Numbered from the stretch's first letter, positions 1 to 8,419 are shown. The stretch: 14,649 nucleotides of DNA from an uncultured Clostridia bacterium (GCA_949077355.1 CARUQW010000041.1:1-14649), one strand, 5' to 3'. Translations and numbers: made by a program. The notes: generated from the sequence alone by a model not told the origin.

Positions 1-75
1 TCTTGCTGGTCCCCACGAATTGTTACTACAGAAAAAATGGATTAATTTTTCAATTTAAAAAATAGACAACAAAAA

Positions 76-114
76 TTGCCAAAAAGGTCCGTCCCCTCTG
101 GCACCTTCTGGCAA
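76..114. repeat. Short palindromic repeat, copy 1
   Basis: TTGCCA at 76-81 pairs with TGGCAA at 109-114, and AAGGT at 84-88 pairs with ACCTT at 103-107, giving an imperfect hairpin followed by TCTTTT. The first 28 bases (76-103) match 5750-5777 at 26 of 28 positions, so this is one of two copies of a small interspersed element with a GTCCCC core. It could end transcription coming from the left. No transposase is visible here. Bases 1-75 hold nothing else I can identify. Confidence 0.65.
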
Positions 115-162
115 TCTTTTAATCTCTATAATAAAATTTTACATATTAATTCTAAAAAAGTA

Positions 163-191
163 TTGACAAATAGAACTCATGATGTTATATT
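163..191 (+). promoter_or_regulatory. Sigma-A-type promoter of the 215-553 regulator
   Basis: TTGACA at 163-168 and TATATT at 186-191 are separated by exactly 17 bases. The expected transcription start near 198 lies downstream of the ATG codons at 179 and 182. That supports translation starting at 215. Confidence 0.75.
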
Positions 192-214
192 TACTCATGA
201 AGGAAGTGGTAGAA

Positions 215-553
215 ATGGAAGTCGAAATCGATTTTAAAGTAATTGGGCAAAGGATAAAAGAAGCTAGAAAATTAAAAGGATTATCACAAGATAAATTATC
301 AGAAGAAATTGATGTATCACCAGCATATATTAGTAGAATAGAAAGAGGAACTTCAGAAGTAAGTTTAAAAAGATTAGTTCAAATAGCCAAAGCATTAAAT
401 TGTAGTGTTGAGTATTTAGTAGGAGGAACCATACCAAAAGCAAACAATTATTTAAATAGAGATTTATATGAAACATTGTCAAATTGTAGTCCATCGAAAC
501 AACGTTTAGTTTATAATATTGCACAAATTGTATCCCATACAAAATTTGTATAA
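215..553 (+). CDS. Cro/CI (XRE) family transcriptional regulator, 112 aa
   Basis: This is a small DNA-binding regulator. Residues about 8-63 form a classic XRE helix-turn-helix: an IGQRIKEARKLKGLSQ-type first helix pair, then LSEEIDVSPAYISRIERG as the turn and recognition helix, then SLKRLVQIAKALN. About 45 further residues follow that I cannot assign; they may mediate dimerisation. I chose the ATG at 215 because AAGGAAGTGG (200-209) is well spaced before it, and because the promoter at 163-191 places the upstream ATGs (179, 182) outside the transcript. The gene lies 57 bases before smc with no terminator between, so read-through into smc is possible. The target is unknown. A housekeeping or stress regulator is as likely as a mobile-element repressor. 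Confidence 0.85.
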   Translation: MEVEIDFKVIGQRIKEARKLKGLSQDKLSEEIDVSPAYISRIERGTSEVSLKRLVQIAKALNCSVEYLVGGTIPKANNYLNRDLYETLSNCSPSKQRLVYNIAQIVSHTKFV

Positions 554-610
554 GAAATTATCTTTACAAAAAGTCGAAAATAGTATAAACTTAGGGACAG
601 GTGATTATAA

Positions 611-3600
611 ATGTATTTAAAAAGATTAGAACTACAGGGATTCAAATCATTTGCCGATAAAACCATACTAGAATTTAGACCAGGAATAACAGGAGTGATT
701 GGACCAAACGGATCCGGAAAAAGTAATATATCAGATAGTATCAGATGGGTACTACGGTGAGCAAAGTATGAAATCATTAAGAGGAACAAAATCCTTAGAT
801 ATTATATTTGCAGGAACACAAAATAGAAAGTCTCTAGGATTTGCAGAGGCTTCTTTAGTATTTGATAATACAGATGGAGCATTACCAATTGAATATACCG
901 AAGTAACAGTAACTAGAAAAATATATAGAAGTGGAGAAACGGGATATTTTATTAATAAAGTGCCATGTCGATTAAAAGACGTATTAGAACTGTTTATGGA
1001 TACAGGAATTGGGAAAGATGGCTATTCAATAATTGGACAAGGTAAAATTGACGAGATTTTAAGTAACAAATCAGAAGACAGAAGACACATCTTTGAAGAA
1101 GCAGCAGGAATCGTAAAATTTAGAACGAGAAAAGAAGAAAGCGAAAAAAAGCTAGAACGTACCAAACTAAATTTACTTCGTATCAATGATATATTAGCAG
1201 AAATCGAAGCAAATATAGAGCCACTAAAAGCACAATCAGAAAAAGCTAAAAAATATCTAAATTTAAAAGAGGAATTAAAAGGCATAGAAATAGGATTGTT
1301 TTTATATAACATAGAAAAATATAAAGCAGATTTAGAAAAAATTATAAAAGATGAAGAAATCTATACAGCACAATGTACAGAGGAAGAAGAAAAACTAGAG
1401 AGAATAAAACAATTAAAGGAAGAATTAAAAGTCCAAGTAGAAGAAATAACCAATCAAATAGAAGAAATGTCAAATATAGGATTTGCTAGCCAAAAAGAAA
1501 TCGAAATGTTAAATTCAGATATCAATGTAGCTAATACAAGAATTCATAATAATTGCGAAAACAAAGAAAGATTTGAAAAAGAAATCGAAGAAGCCAATAC
1601 CAAAAAACAAGAGCTAGAAGAAGAAATGAAGCAAAGAGAAGAAAAGAAAGTAAATCTAAAACAAAACAAAGAAAAGTTTGAAAAAGAATTAGAAGAAAAA
1701 GAAAGAGAATTAGCAAAGATAACAGAAAAACTATCAAGCAAAGAGTTAGAAATAGAAAAACATAAGCAGAAAGTAGAAGAAAACACAGATCAAAAATATG
1801 AATTGCAAGCTCAAATGCATACACAAGATATCAATCATGAAAATTATGAAAAAAGGCAAAATCAAATTAAAGGAGAAATTGCCAATTATATTTCTGAATT
1901 AGATAGTACAAGGCTTCAAAAAGAAGAAATCGCGAAAGAATTTTATGAAATTGATAGCAAAAGAAATAAAGTAGTAAAATCAATTGAAGAAATCAATACC
2001 ATGAAAGAAGATGCTGACAAAAAAATAAATCAGTATCAAGCCAATATAAATGCCTACCAAAGTGAAATGAGAATAAAAGAATCAAAATTGAAATTCCTAA
2101 TTGAAACTGAAAAAGAAAAAGAAGGCTATATTAAAAGCGTAAAATCATTATTAAAAGATTGTGAAAGCATAAAAGAATTAGGAAAAGGAATGCATGGCGT
2201 ATTGGCCAATGTGATTGAAGTGCCAGAACAATACCAAACAGCTATTGAAATGTGTTTAGGAGCAAGTCTACAAAATATCGTAACAGAAACAGAACAAGAT
2301 GCCAAAAAATTAGTGGAACATTTAAGAAAAAACAATTTAGGAAGAGCTTCATTTTTACCAATTGCATCCGTAAAAGGAAAAAAGCTAGATAAAATAAAAG
2401 GAAACGAAAAAGGTTTTATTGGAATTGCCTCAGACCTAATTAAATTTGGGAAAAAATACGAGCAAATTGTAATCAGTCTATTAGGAAGAACTGTTATTGT
2501 AGATAACATGGAAACAGCTATCAAAGTAGCAAAACAAAATGGCTATTCTTTCCGAATTATTACCATTGAAGGAGATGTAATAAATAGCTCTGGAAGTATC
2601 ACAGGAGGGTCTGTTGCTAAAAAAACAGTAAATATTTTAGGAAGAGGAAGAGAAATTGAAAAATTAGAAAAAGACATTCAAAATCTAAAAGCAAAGATTG
2701 AGAAATTAGGAAAAGAAAAACAAGAATACGAGGAATCAATTCAAGATACTTTAGAAAGTGCTACTAGTTTAGAGAAAGAGTTACAAGAGATTGATATAAC
2801 CTATGCTACAGAAAAGCAAAAAGTAGTTGCTATCGATGAGAATATTGCAAGAATTGAAACACGTTTAAATAAATTAAAAGAAGAACAAGAAAGTTTAGAA
2901 AAGCAAAAACAAGAAGCAATGGAAACAAAGGAAAATATTCAAAAGCAAATACAAGAATTAACAGAAGAAACGGAAAAGCTAACAAAAATTATTACTGAAT
3001 TTGCAGAACTAAACAAAGATAATCAAAAATATGTCGATGATTTAAATTATGATATTACTAATTTGAAAATTTCTGTTTCATCTTTTGATGAAAGTGAAAC
3101 ATCGATTGAAGAAATACAAGAAAGAATTCGAATGGAAATTGAAAATGCAGACAAAAGTGTCATAAATAAGAAAAATCAGATAGAACAAATAGAACATGAC
3201 AATTTTGAATTAGAACAATCCATTGGAGAAATCAAAGATAAAATAGAAAAAATTAAACAAGAAGTACAAAATAGTGGAACAAAGATAGAAGAACTAAAGC
3301 AAGAAAGAATAGACAAAAACGAAAAATTATCGAAACAAGAAGAAGAAATTACGAATAAATTTAAAGTAATAGAAGATTTAAAAGCACAAATCGTAAAAAT
3401 AGATGTTAAGAAAACAAAATTAGAAGAAGATATTCGTGCAATCATTGAGAAGATGTGGGAAGAATATGAGTTAACACCAAATAATGTAGAAGAATACCAA
3501 AAACCAGAAAATGTAGCAGCAACTCAGAAAAAGGTCAACCATTTAAGAACCGAAATCAGAGAATTAGGAAGTGTTAATGTAGACGCAATCGAAGAATACA

Positions 3601-4157
3601 AAACCATGAAAGAACGTTATGATTTCATGTGTGAACAAAGAGTCGACTTAGAAGATACTATGAATAAACTAAGAAAAATCATAGCAGAAATGACAACTAC
3701 GATGAAAGAACAATTTAAAAAGCAATTTGCTATCATAAACAAAAACTTTGAAGAAGTATTCAAAGAATTATTTGGAGGAGGAAATGCATCACTAAAACTA
3801 GAAGACGAAGAAAACATCCTAGAATGTGGAATTGATATTAACGTACAACCACCAGGAAAAAAACTACAAAATATGATGTTATTATCAGGAGGAGAAAAAG
3901 CATTCACAGCCATAGCATTACTATTTGCTATCTTAAAAATCAACCCAGCACCATTCTGTGTACTAGACGAAATCGAAGCGGCATTAGACGATGTTAACGT
4001 ATATCGATTCGCTGAATATCTAAAGAAATTCTCAAAAGAAACGCAATTCCTAGTTATTACCCATAGAAAAGGAACCATGGAAGCAGCAGACACCGTATAT
4101 GGAGTAACAATGGAGGAAAATGGAATATCAAAACTATTATCAATGAAATTGATGTGA
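611..4157 (+). CDS. Chromosome segregation protein SMC, with a +1 frameshift at base 755
   Basis: SMC is the ATPase of the condensin-like Smc-ScpAB complex that compacts and separates the chromosome. Translation starts at ATG 611 after AGGTGAT (599-605). The Walker A motif GPNGSGKSN is at residues 31-39. As written, the frame hits TGA at 758-760 after WVLR. Dropping one C at 755 restores the conserved WVLGEQ and gives 1181 residues, the normal family length. In corrected numbering there is a Q-loop near 142 (GQGKIDEIL), a long Glu/Lys-rich coiled coil, a globular hinge at about 520-670, a second coiled coil, the ABC signature LLSGGEK near 1090 and Walker B with D-loop VLDEIEAALDD near 1115. 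A TTG at 699 opens the main frame, but it would remove Walker A and is not a real start. The usual neighbours rnc and ftsY are absent. The indel is either a sequence error or a recent mutation. Confidence 0.93.
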
Positions 4158-4161
4158 AATT

Positions 4162-4174
4162 GGGGACGTTTCCT
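4162..4174 (+). repeat. GGGGACGTTTCC repeat fragment
   Basis: GGGGACGTTTCC, followed by TTTTGCA, sits just after the smc stop codon. A close variant GGGACGTTCC occurs at 5691-5700. Both look like remnants of a short dispersed repeat, but two degenerate copies are weak evidence. Confidence 0.3.
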
Positions 4175-4186
4175 TTTGCACATGGT

Positions 4187-4221
4187 AAAAGACCTGTAAC
4201 ATTGTTGTTACAGGTCTTTTT
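4187..4221. terminator. Strong bidirectional terminator between smc and the 4231-4485 gene
   Basis: A perfect 15-base-pair stem (AAAAGACCTGTAACA at 4187-4201, its complement at 4206-4220) encloses a TTGT loop. It is flanked by a run of A on the left and T on the right, so it works in both directions. It ends smc on the plus strand and the convergent small gene on the minus strand. Confidence 0.93.
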
Positions 4222-4230
4222 GGAGTTGGC

Positions 4231-4485
4231 TTATGAAATTTTTTTGATTTCCTGCTTCAAGAGGTAGCCCCAGAGCTGATAGGCACATTCGGCCATATAC
4301 TTTTCCTTGAAGTAAATATCAGTAACCACAGTGCCATCCAAAACCATGCTGACCATCCACTTTTGCTGCAAGATGCAGTCCTGCAATTGGGAAGTTAAAG
4401 AATCAAAATCGAGTTCTACTCCAATATCTTTCCGGGGAATAGAATGGATAATTTCGTCATTAAATTTCAGATTTAGATTCTGCAT
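4231..4485 (-). CDS. Small protein of unknown function, 84 aa, paralogue of 4510-4737
   Basis: I do not recognise a family. The ATG at 4485 follows a perfect AAGGAGG (4494-4500). The protein has no signal peptide or membrane segment. Its C-terminal part carries YFKEKYMAECAYQLW, matching the neighbouring gene at the pattern YFKEKxxAECAxxLWxxLL, and a Trp-centred segment (QQKWMVS versus RRNWLSK) also aligns. The two genes are therefore tandem duplicates, 24 bases apart and in one transcript. The DNA is GC-rich for this window: I counted 56 G or C in the 120 bases 4261-4380, against about one third in nearby genes. That suggests transfer from elsewhere. The terminator at 4187-4221 ends the transcript. 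Confidence 0.8.
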   Translation of the reverse strand: MQNLNLKFNDEIIHSIPRKDIGVELDFDSLTSQLQDCILQQKWMVSMVLDGTVVTDIYFKEKYMAECAYQLWGYLLKQEIKKIS

Positions 4486-4509
4486 ACTAAAGTCCTCCTT
4501 TTGAATACA

Positions 4510-4737
4510 TTATAAAGTTACGGGTGTTAACAGTTGATACCATAATACAAATGCACACTCTGCTAGGCATTTTTCCTTAAAATACAGGATATTGCCGCAG
4601 GGAGGCTTGCTTAACCAATTGCGACGTGACACAAGGTCAATAAAATTTTTAGATAATGTGACAAAATCAGAACCTTCTCGAAGAAGTGAATAAAAGATAG
4701 TTTCTCCACTAGGGTCGCAAAGTTTTAATGGTTCCAT
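4510..4737 (-). CDS. Small protein of unknown function, 75 aa, first gene of the paralogous pair
   Basis: No known family is evident. The ATG at 4737 is preceded by AAGGAGGA at a good distance. The protein is compact and probably cytosolic. Its three cysteines include one in CGNILYFKEKCLAECA, where the last, in AEC, is shared with the paralogue at 4231-4485. The shared C-terminal YFKEKxxAECAxxLW block is likely the functional core, because the N-termini hardly align. It is the promoter-proximal gene of a two-gene unit read from the promoter at 4858-4886 through a leader with three hairpins. Its base composition is higher in GC than the host genes nearby (25 of 60 in 4561-4620). A role as a pair of interacting small proteins or a cargo of a mobile segment is possible but unproven. 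Confidence 0.8.
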   Translation of the reverse strand: MEPLKLCDPSGETIFYSLLREGSDFVTLSKNFIDLVSRRNWLSKPPCGNILYFKEKCLAECAFVLWYQLLTPVTL

Positions 4738-4760
4738 AAGTCTTCCTCCTTAATTTATTT

Positions 4761-4830
4761 ACTAGAGAAACTCTCTAGTAATAGATGAAATAGGAATTGC
4801 ACCTATTTGTATAATAAAAGAATATTATAC
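4761..4830 (-). promoter_or_regulatory. Leader with three consecutive perfect inverted repeats
   Basis: Read on the minus strand, the 5' leader of the small-gene pair holds three perfect hairpins in a row. The first is GTATAATA/TATTATAC (4809-4830, 6-base loop). The second is AAATAGG/CCTATTT (4788-4808, 7-base loop). The third is ACTAGAGA/TCTCTAGT (4761-4779, 3-base loop), only a few bases before the ribosome site. They could be RNA regulatory structure or DNA operators. No T-run follows any of them, so simple termination is unlikely. Confidence 0.55.
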
Positions 4831-4857
4831 ATGACTACACATCTAAATTATAACTAT

Positions 4858-4886
4858 ATATTAACATAAAATGATAAAAATGTCAA
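4858..4886 (-). promoter_or_regulatory. Sigma-A-type promoter of the paralogous small-gene pair
   Basis: On the minus strand TTGACA (complement of 4881-4886) and TAATAT (complement of 4858-4863) are 17 bases apart. Transcription would start near 4850, leaving a leader of about 110 bases before the ATG at 4737. Confidence 0.6.
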
Positions 4887-4929
4887 AATTACTGAGGTAA
4901 TCGCTTAAAAATAAAATATAAGATATCTA

Positions 4930-5574
4930 TTAAACAAAAACAAATCTTATAATACCAATTAAAATAAGTAAAATGCCAGAAATAATAGACCAAATATTAT
5001 TTGGCAAATGACTCAAAGAATACAATTTTTTTCCTAGAACATTTCCAATACTTAAAAAAGCAAGCTGAAAAACAGAGATAAGTAAAGGAAAAAGGAAAGA
5101 ATTAATACCAAGAGCACTGCCACAAGCACCAATACAAAAGCAATCTAAAGAAAGAGCAAATCCTAAAAAGAATGCTTCTTTTGCATCAATTGAATTAGAA
5201 GAATCTAAATCAGAAGAAGTAGGATTTTTAATAATCTTAATAGTAATACCTAGAAAATCAATAAAAAAGCTATAAATTTTTTCATCGTGTTTATAAGAGA
5301 AATTAGAAGAATCTTTTCGAGTAGCTTGAAAGCACACAAAAATTCCCATAGTAATTAGAATTATATTTCCAATTAGTTTAGTCGTAAAATCAGAAAAAAC
5401 ATTTTTAACAATATCGCCAAACCAAACAGATAGAACAGAAATAGTAAAGGAAATTGAAAACAAAACTACTTTTGCTAAAGCTGAAATCTTTGTATTTTTC
5501 ATTCCATATGTAATTCCAATGCCAAGAGAATCAATACTGCTAGAAAGTGCTAAAACGAGCGAATTAATTAACAT
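4930..5574 (-). CDS. Sporulation membrane protein YtaF (MntP-like family), 214 aa
   Basis: This is a multi-pass inner-membrane protein of the MntP/DUF204 group. About six hydrophobic segments are arranged as two internal repeats, each beginning with a serine/aspartate motif: SSSIDSLGIGITYG (Asp15) and ALSLDCFCIGACG (Asp144). The linker (about residues 113-141) has the pattern NP..SDLDSSNSIDAKEAFFLG, which I recognise as characteristic of YtaF rather than of the manganese exporter MntP. I chose the ATG at 5574 because AGGAGGT (5581-5587) precedes it; an ATG 22 codons upstream has no such site and would place a promoter-like AT stretch in the coding region. It points to a spore-forming ancestry. 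The transported ion, if any, is unknown. No clear terminator follows, so it may read into the small genes downstream. Confidence 0.88.
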   Translation of the reverse strand: MLINSLVLALSSSIDSLGIGITYGMKNTKISALAKVVLFSISFTISVLSVWFGDIVKNVFSDFTTKLIGNIILITMGIFVCFQATRKDSSNFSYKHDEKIYSFFIDFLGITIKIIKNPTSSDLDSSNSIDAKEAFFLGFALSLDCFCIGACGSALGINSFLFPLLISVFQLAFLSIGNVLGKKLYSLSHLPNNIWSIISGILLILIGIIRFVFV

Positions 5575-5590
5575 AAAAACACCTCCTAGA

Positions 5591-5619
5591 ATTATAATAT
5601 GTCGAAAAAAGAAAAATGT
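5591..5619 (-). promoter_or_regulatory. Possible promoter of ytaF
   Basis: On the minus strand CATATTATAAT lies just upstream of the ytaF ribosome site, giving a good -10 region. No convincing TTGACA lies at the right distance. An ATA about 18 bases upstream of CATATTAT is loosely like a sporulation sigma-E promoter. The assignment is weak. Confidence 0.3.
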
Positions 5620-5702
5620 TATTAATCCATTTATAGTCATAAAATAGGTGCAAGCAACATAGAATTTACAAAAGAAAAAATGGGACTGAAGGGACGTTCC
5701 TT

Positions 5703-5724
5703 AAAATCCCTTTGGGGATTTTTT
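5703..5724. terminator. Small hairpin with T-run in the ytaF/ATPase gap
   Basis: AAAATCCC (5703-5710) and GGGATTTT (5715-5722) form a perfect 8-base-pair stem with a TTTG loop, followed by TT. It has terminator form on the plus strand, but no plus-strand gene lies directly upstream. It may shield the ATPase gene from stray transcription, attenuate its leader, or be part of a repeat. Confidence 0.4.
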
Positions 5725-5749
5725 GAAGTTTTAAATAAAAAATAAAAAA

Positions 5750-5778
5750 TTGCCAAAAAGGTCCATCCCCTATGGCAA
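5750..5778. repeat. Short palindromic repeat, copy 2, in the ATPase leader
   Basis: TTGCCA (5750-5755) and TGGCAA (5773-5778) bracket a GGTCCATCCCC core. Bases 5750-5777 match 76-103 at 26 of 28 positions. The copy lies 13 bases before the ATPase ribosome site, so its hairpin would be in or next to the leader. The TTG at its left edge opens a reading frame continuous with the ATPase, but that part is repeat, not protein. Confidence 0.7.
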
Positions 5779-5806
5779 AATTAAAAATACAAAGGAGAGA
5801 AAAATT

Positions 5807-8419
5807 ATGTGGGAAACGTTAAGAAAAGAAGAAGTTTTAAAAAAACTAGAAACAGATTTTAGGCATGGATTAAGTCAAGAAGAAGTTAAAAAAAGACAGC
5901 AGAGGTATGGAAAAAATAAATTGAAAGACAAGCCAAAAGAAAGCCTATTGATAAGATTTATCAAACAATTTAACGATTTTATGATTATTATTTTAATCAT
6001 AGCTTCTGTAATATCAGCGGTTGTTTCGAATTTACAAGGGGAAAATGATTATATAGATTCTATCATTATCATAGCAATTGTAGTTTTAAATGCTATGATG
6101 GGAGTAATACAAGAAGCAAAAGCAGAAAAATCGATTGAAGCTTTGCAAGAAATGACACCTCCTAAGGCGAAAGTAATAAGAGCAGGAATAATAAGTGAAA
6201 TTAAGGCAGAAGATTTAGTACCAGGAGACATCATAATATTAGAAGCTGGAAATTACGTGCCAGCTGATAGTAGAATCATAGAAAGTTTTAATTTAAAAAT
6301 AGAAGAATCAAGTTTAACGGGAGAGACAGAACCTGTTTTAAAAGAAGCAGACAAAATATGCAAACCCAATATTGCATTAGGGGATATGAATAATATGGCA
6401 TTTATGGCAAGTATTGTAGTAAATGGACATGGAAAAGCCATTGTAACAGAAACAGCAATGGATACAAAAGTAGGAAAAATAGCGAATATGATAATAGAAG
6501 ATGAAGCACCAGAAACACCAATTCAAAAGAAATTAGGACAAGTAGGAAAAATATTAGGAATGGTGTGTTTAGGTATATGCTTTATTATTTTTATAATAGG
6601 ACTAATCAAAAACATTGACCCAATAGAAATGTTTATGACATCAGTAGGATTAGCAGTAGCAGCAATACCAGAGGGATTGCCAGCTATTGTAACAATTATG
6701 TTATCAATTGGTGTTACTAAAATGGCAAAGAAAAATAGCATCATCAGAAAATTACCAGCAGTTGAAACATTGGGGTGTTCCTCTGTTATTTGTTCCGATA
6801 AAACGGGAACATTGACACAAAACAAAATGAAAGTAGTGGAAATAAACAGTAGGGATGTAAACTTTACAACAGAATTAGCATGTATGTGTACGGATTGTAA
6901 TATTTTATATAAAGAAGGAAAAATAGAAGTAACAGGAGAGCCAACAGAAGTAGCAATTGTGAATCAAGGATTAGCAACTCAAAAAGATAAAAATGAATTA
7001 GATAGACTTATGCCAAGAGTGAGTGAAATTCCATTTGATTCCAATCGAAAGATGATGACAACAATTCATCAAATAGGAAATAAATATCGAGTAATTACCA
7101 AGGGAGCACCAGATGTATTATTAGAAAGATGCCACATAAATACAAGTGAAGAAAAAAGACAAATTCAGAAGGAAAATGAAAAAATGGCACAAAAAGCCTT
7201 AAGAGTAATAGCAGTAGGATACAAAGATTTAGATTTTTTACCACAAAAAATAGATACCAATACAATTGAAAATAACTTAAAATTCATAGGACTAATTGGC
7301 ATGATTGATCCACCAAGAGAAGGGGTAAAAGAGGCGGTTCGAACTTGTAAAAAAGCAGGTATCAAAACAGTTATGATAACAGGAGACCATATAGCAACAG
7401 CTAAAGCCATAGCAAAAGAATTACAAATATTAGGAACAAGTGACAAAGCAATTACAGGACAAGAATTAGACAAGATACCACAAAAGCAATTAGAAAAAAC
7501 AATTACGGAATATTCTGTATTTGCAAGAGTTACACCAGAACATAAAGTAAGAATTGTAAAAGCTTGGCAAAAAACAGGTGCAGTAGTAGCTATGACAGGG
7601 GATGGAGTAAATGATAGTCCAGCTTTAAAAAATGCAGACATCGGGATAGCGATGGGGAAAAATGGAACAGATGTAGCCAAAAATGCAGCAGATATGGTCT
7701 TAGCAGATGATAATTTTGTAACCATCGTAGAAGCGGTAAAGCAAGGAAGAAATATCTATGACAACATTAAAAAAGCAATTCATTTCTTAATTGCTACGAA
7801 CATAGGAGAGATTGTAACCATATTTATGGGACTAGTATTGGGACTAAAATCACCATTACTTGCCATCCAATTATTATGGATTAATTTAGTAACCGATTCT
7901 TTACCAGCTATTAGTTTGGGATTAGAACCAGCAGACAAAGAAATTATGAATCGAAAACCAGTATCTAGTAAAAAAGGAATTTTTGCAGATGGATTATGGA
8001 ATAAAATTGTTGTAGAAGGAATTATGATTGGAATGTTAACATTAGTAGCATTCAGCCTAGGAAATAAATTCTTTGGACTAGAAGTAGGAAGAACAATGGC
8101 ATTTTTATCTATGGGATTGTTGGAACTTGTCCACAGCTTTAATATAAAAAGTGAACAATCTATCTTTAAAGTTGGAATTTTTGAAAATAAGTTTTTAATT
8201 GGAAGCTTTATTGTAGGCAGTATGATACAGGTTTCTGTTGTATTAATACCAGCATTAGCAGAAATTTTTAAATTGGTTCCATTAAATCAAATGCAATGGA
8301 TGATAACATTAGGAATTTCCTTTTTACCAATTCCAATCATGGAATTACAGAAAAAGTTTAATGAAACGAAGTTTGGAAGAACAATTTATCAAAATAATAT
8401 GAAGCCACTTTTTAAATAA
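5807..8419 (+). CDS. Calcium-transporting P-type ATPase (P2 type), 870 aa
   Basis: This membrane pump exports cytosolic Ca2+ using ATP. It has an N-terminal cation-ATPase domain (about 1-70), membrane helices M1-M2, the actuator loop with TGET at 171-174, M3-M4 with PEGL at 288-291, the phosphorylated Asp331 in SDKTGTLT, Lys432 in the nucleotide-binding KGAP motif, and the hinge TGDGVND around Asp599 and Asp603. The SERCA-type Ca2+ ligands appear to be present: Asn665 and Glu668 in M5, Asn693/Thr696/Asp697 in M6 (NLVTDSLPA), and a Glu at about 773 in M8. Both calcium sites could therefore exist, unlike some one-site bacterial pumps. The ATG at 5807 follows AAAGGAGAG (5791-5799). A longer frame from TTG 5750 only translates the repeat. 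It is a single-gene unit ending in its own terminator, with no obvious promoter upstream. Confidence 0.95.
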   Translation: MWETLRKEEVLKKLETDFRHGLSQEEVKKRQQRYGKNKLKDKPKESLLIRFIKQFNDFMIIILIIASVISAVVSNLQGENDYIDSIIIIAIVVLNAMMGVIQEAKAEKSIEALQEMTPPKAKVIRAGIISEIKAEDLVPGDIIILEAGNYVPADSRIIESFNLKIEESSLTGETEPVLKEADKICKPNIALGDMNNMAFMASIVVNGHGKAIVTETAMDTKVGKIANMIIEDEAPETPIQKKLGQVGKILGMVCLGICFIIFIIGLIKNIDPIEMFMTSVGLAVAAIPEGLPAIVTIMLSIGVTKMAKKNSIIRKLPAVETLGCSSVICSDKTGTLTQNKMKVVEINSRDVNFTTELACMCTDCNILYKEGKIEVTGEPTEVAIVNQGLATQKDKNELDRLMPRVSEIPFDSNRKMMTTIHQIGNKYRVITKGAPDVLLERCHINTSEEKRQIQKENEKMAQKALRVIAVGYKDLDFLPQKIDTNTIENNLKFIGLIGMIDPPREGVKEAVRTCKKAGIKTVMITGDHIATAKAIAKELQILGTSDKAITGQELDKIPQKQLEKTITEYSVFARVTPEHKVRIVKAWQKTGAVVAMTGDGVNDSPALKNADIGIAMGKNGTDVAKNAADMVLADDNFVTIVEAVKQGRNIYDNIKKAIHFLIATNIGEIVTIFMGLVLGLKSPLLAIQLLWINLVTDSLPAISLGLEPADKEIMNRKPVSSKKGIFADGLWNKIVVEGIMIGMLTLVAFSLGNKFFGLEVGRTMAFLSMGLLELVHSFNIKSEQSIFKVGIFENKFLIGSFIVGSMIQVSVVLIPALAEIFKLVPLNQMQWMITLGISFLPIPIMELQKKFNETKFGRTIYQNNMKPLFK

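Noticed and set aside
699..757. TTG at 699 as the start of SMC
   Set aside because: This frame reads over the conserved N-terminus in the wrong phase. The proper ATG at 611 has a ribosome site and encodes Walker A.
1022..3445. Several minus-strand open frames opposite smc
   Set aside because: They are Ser/Phe/Leu-rich mirror images of the Glu/Lys coiled-coil code, without ribosome sites or recognisable domains.
3617..4183. 188-codon minus-strand frame opposite the end of smc
   Set aside because: It is antisense to the conserved ABC signature and Walker B region of smc, which explains its openness. It also has no ribosome site or promoter.
5750..5806. N-terminal extension of the Ca2+-ATPase from TTG 5750
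   Set aside because: The 19 extra residues translate a repeat that also occurs at 76-103. ATG 5807 has a strong ribosome site and gives the usual family N-terminus.
7165..7725. 186-codon minus-strand frame opposite the Ca2+-ATPase
   Set aside because: It is antisense to the conserved hinge region (TGDGVND) of the pump, and no independent signals support it.
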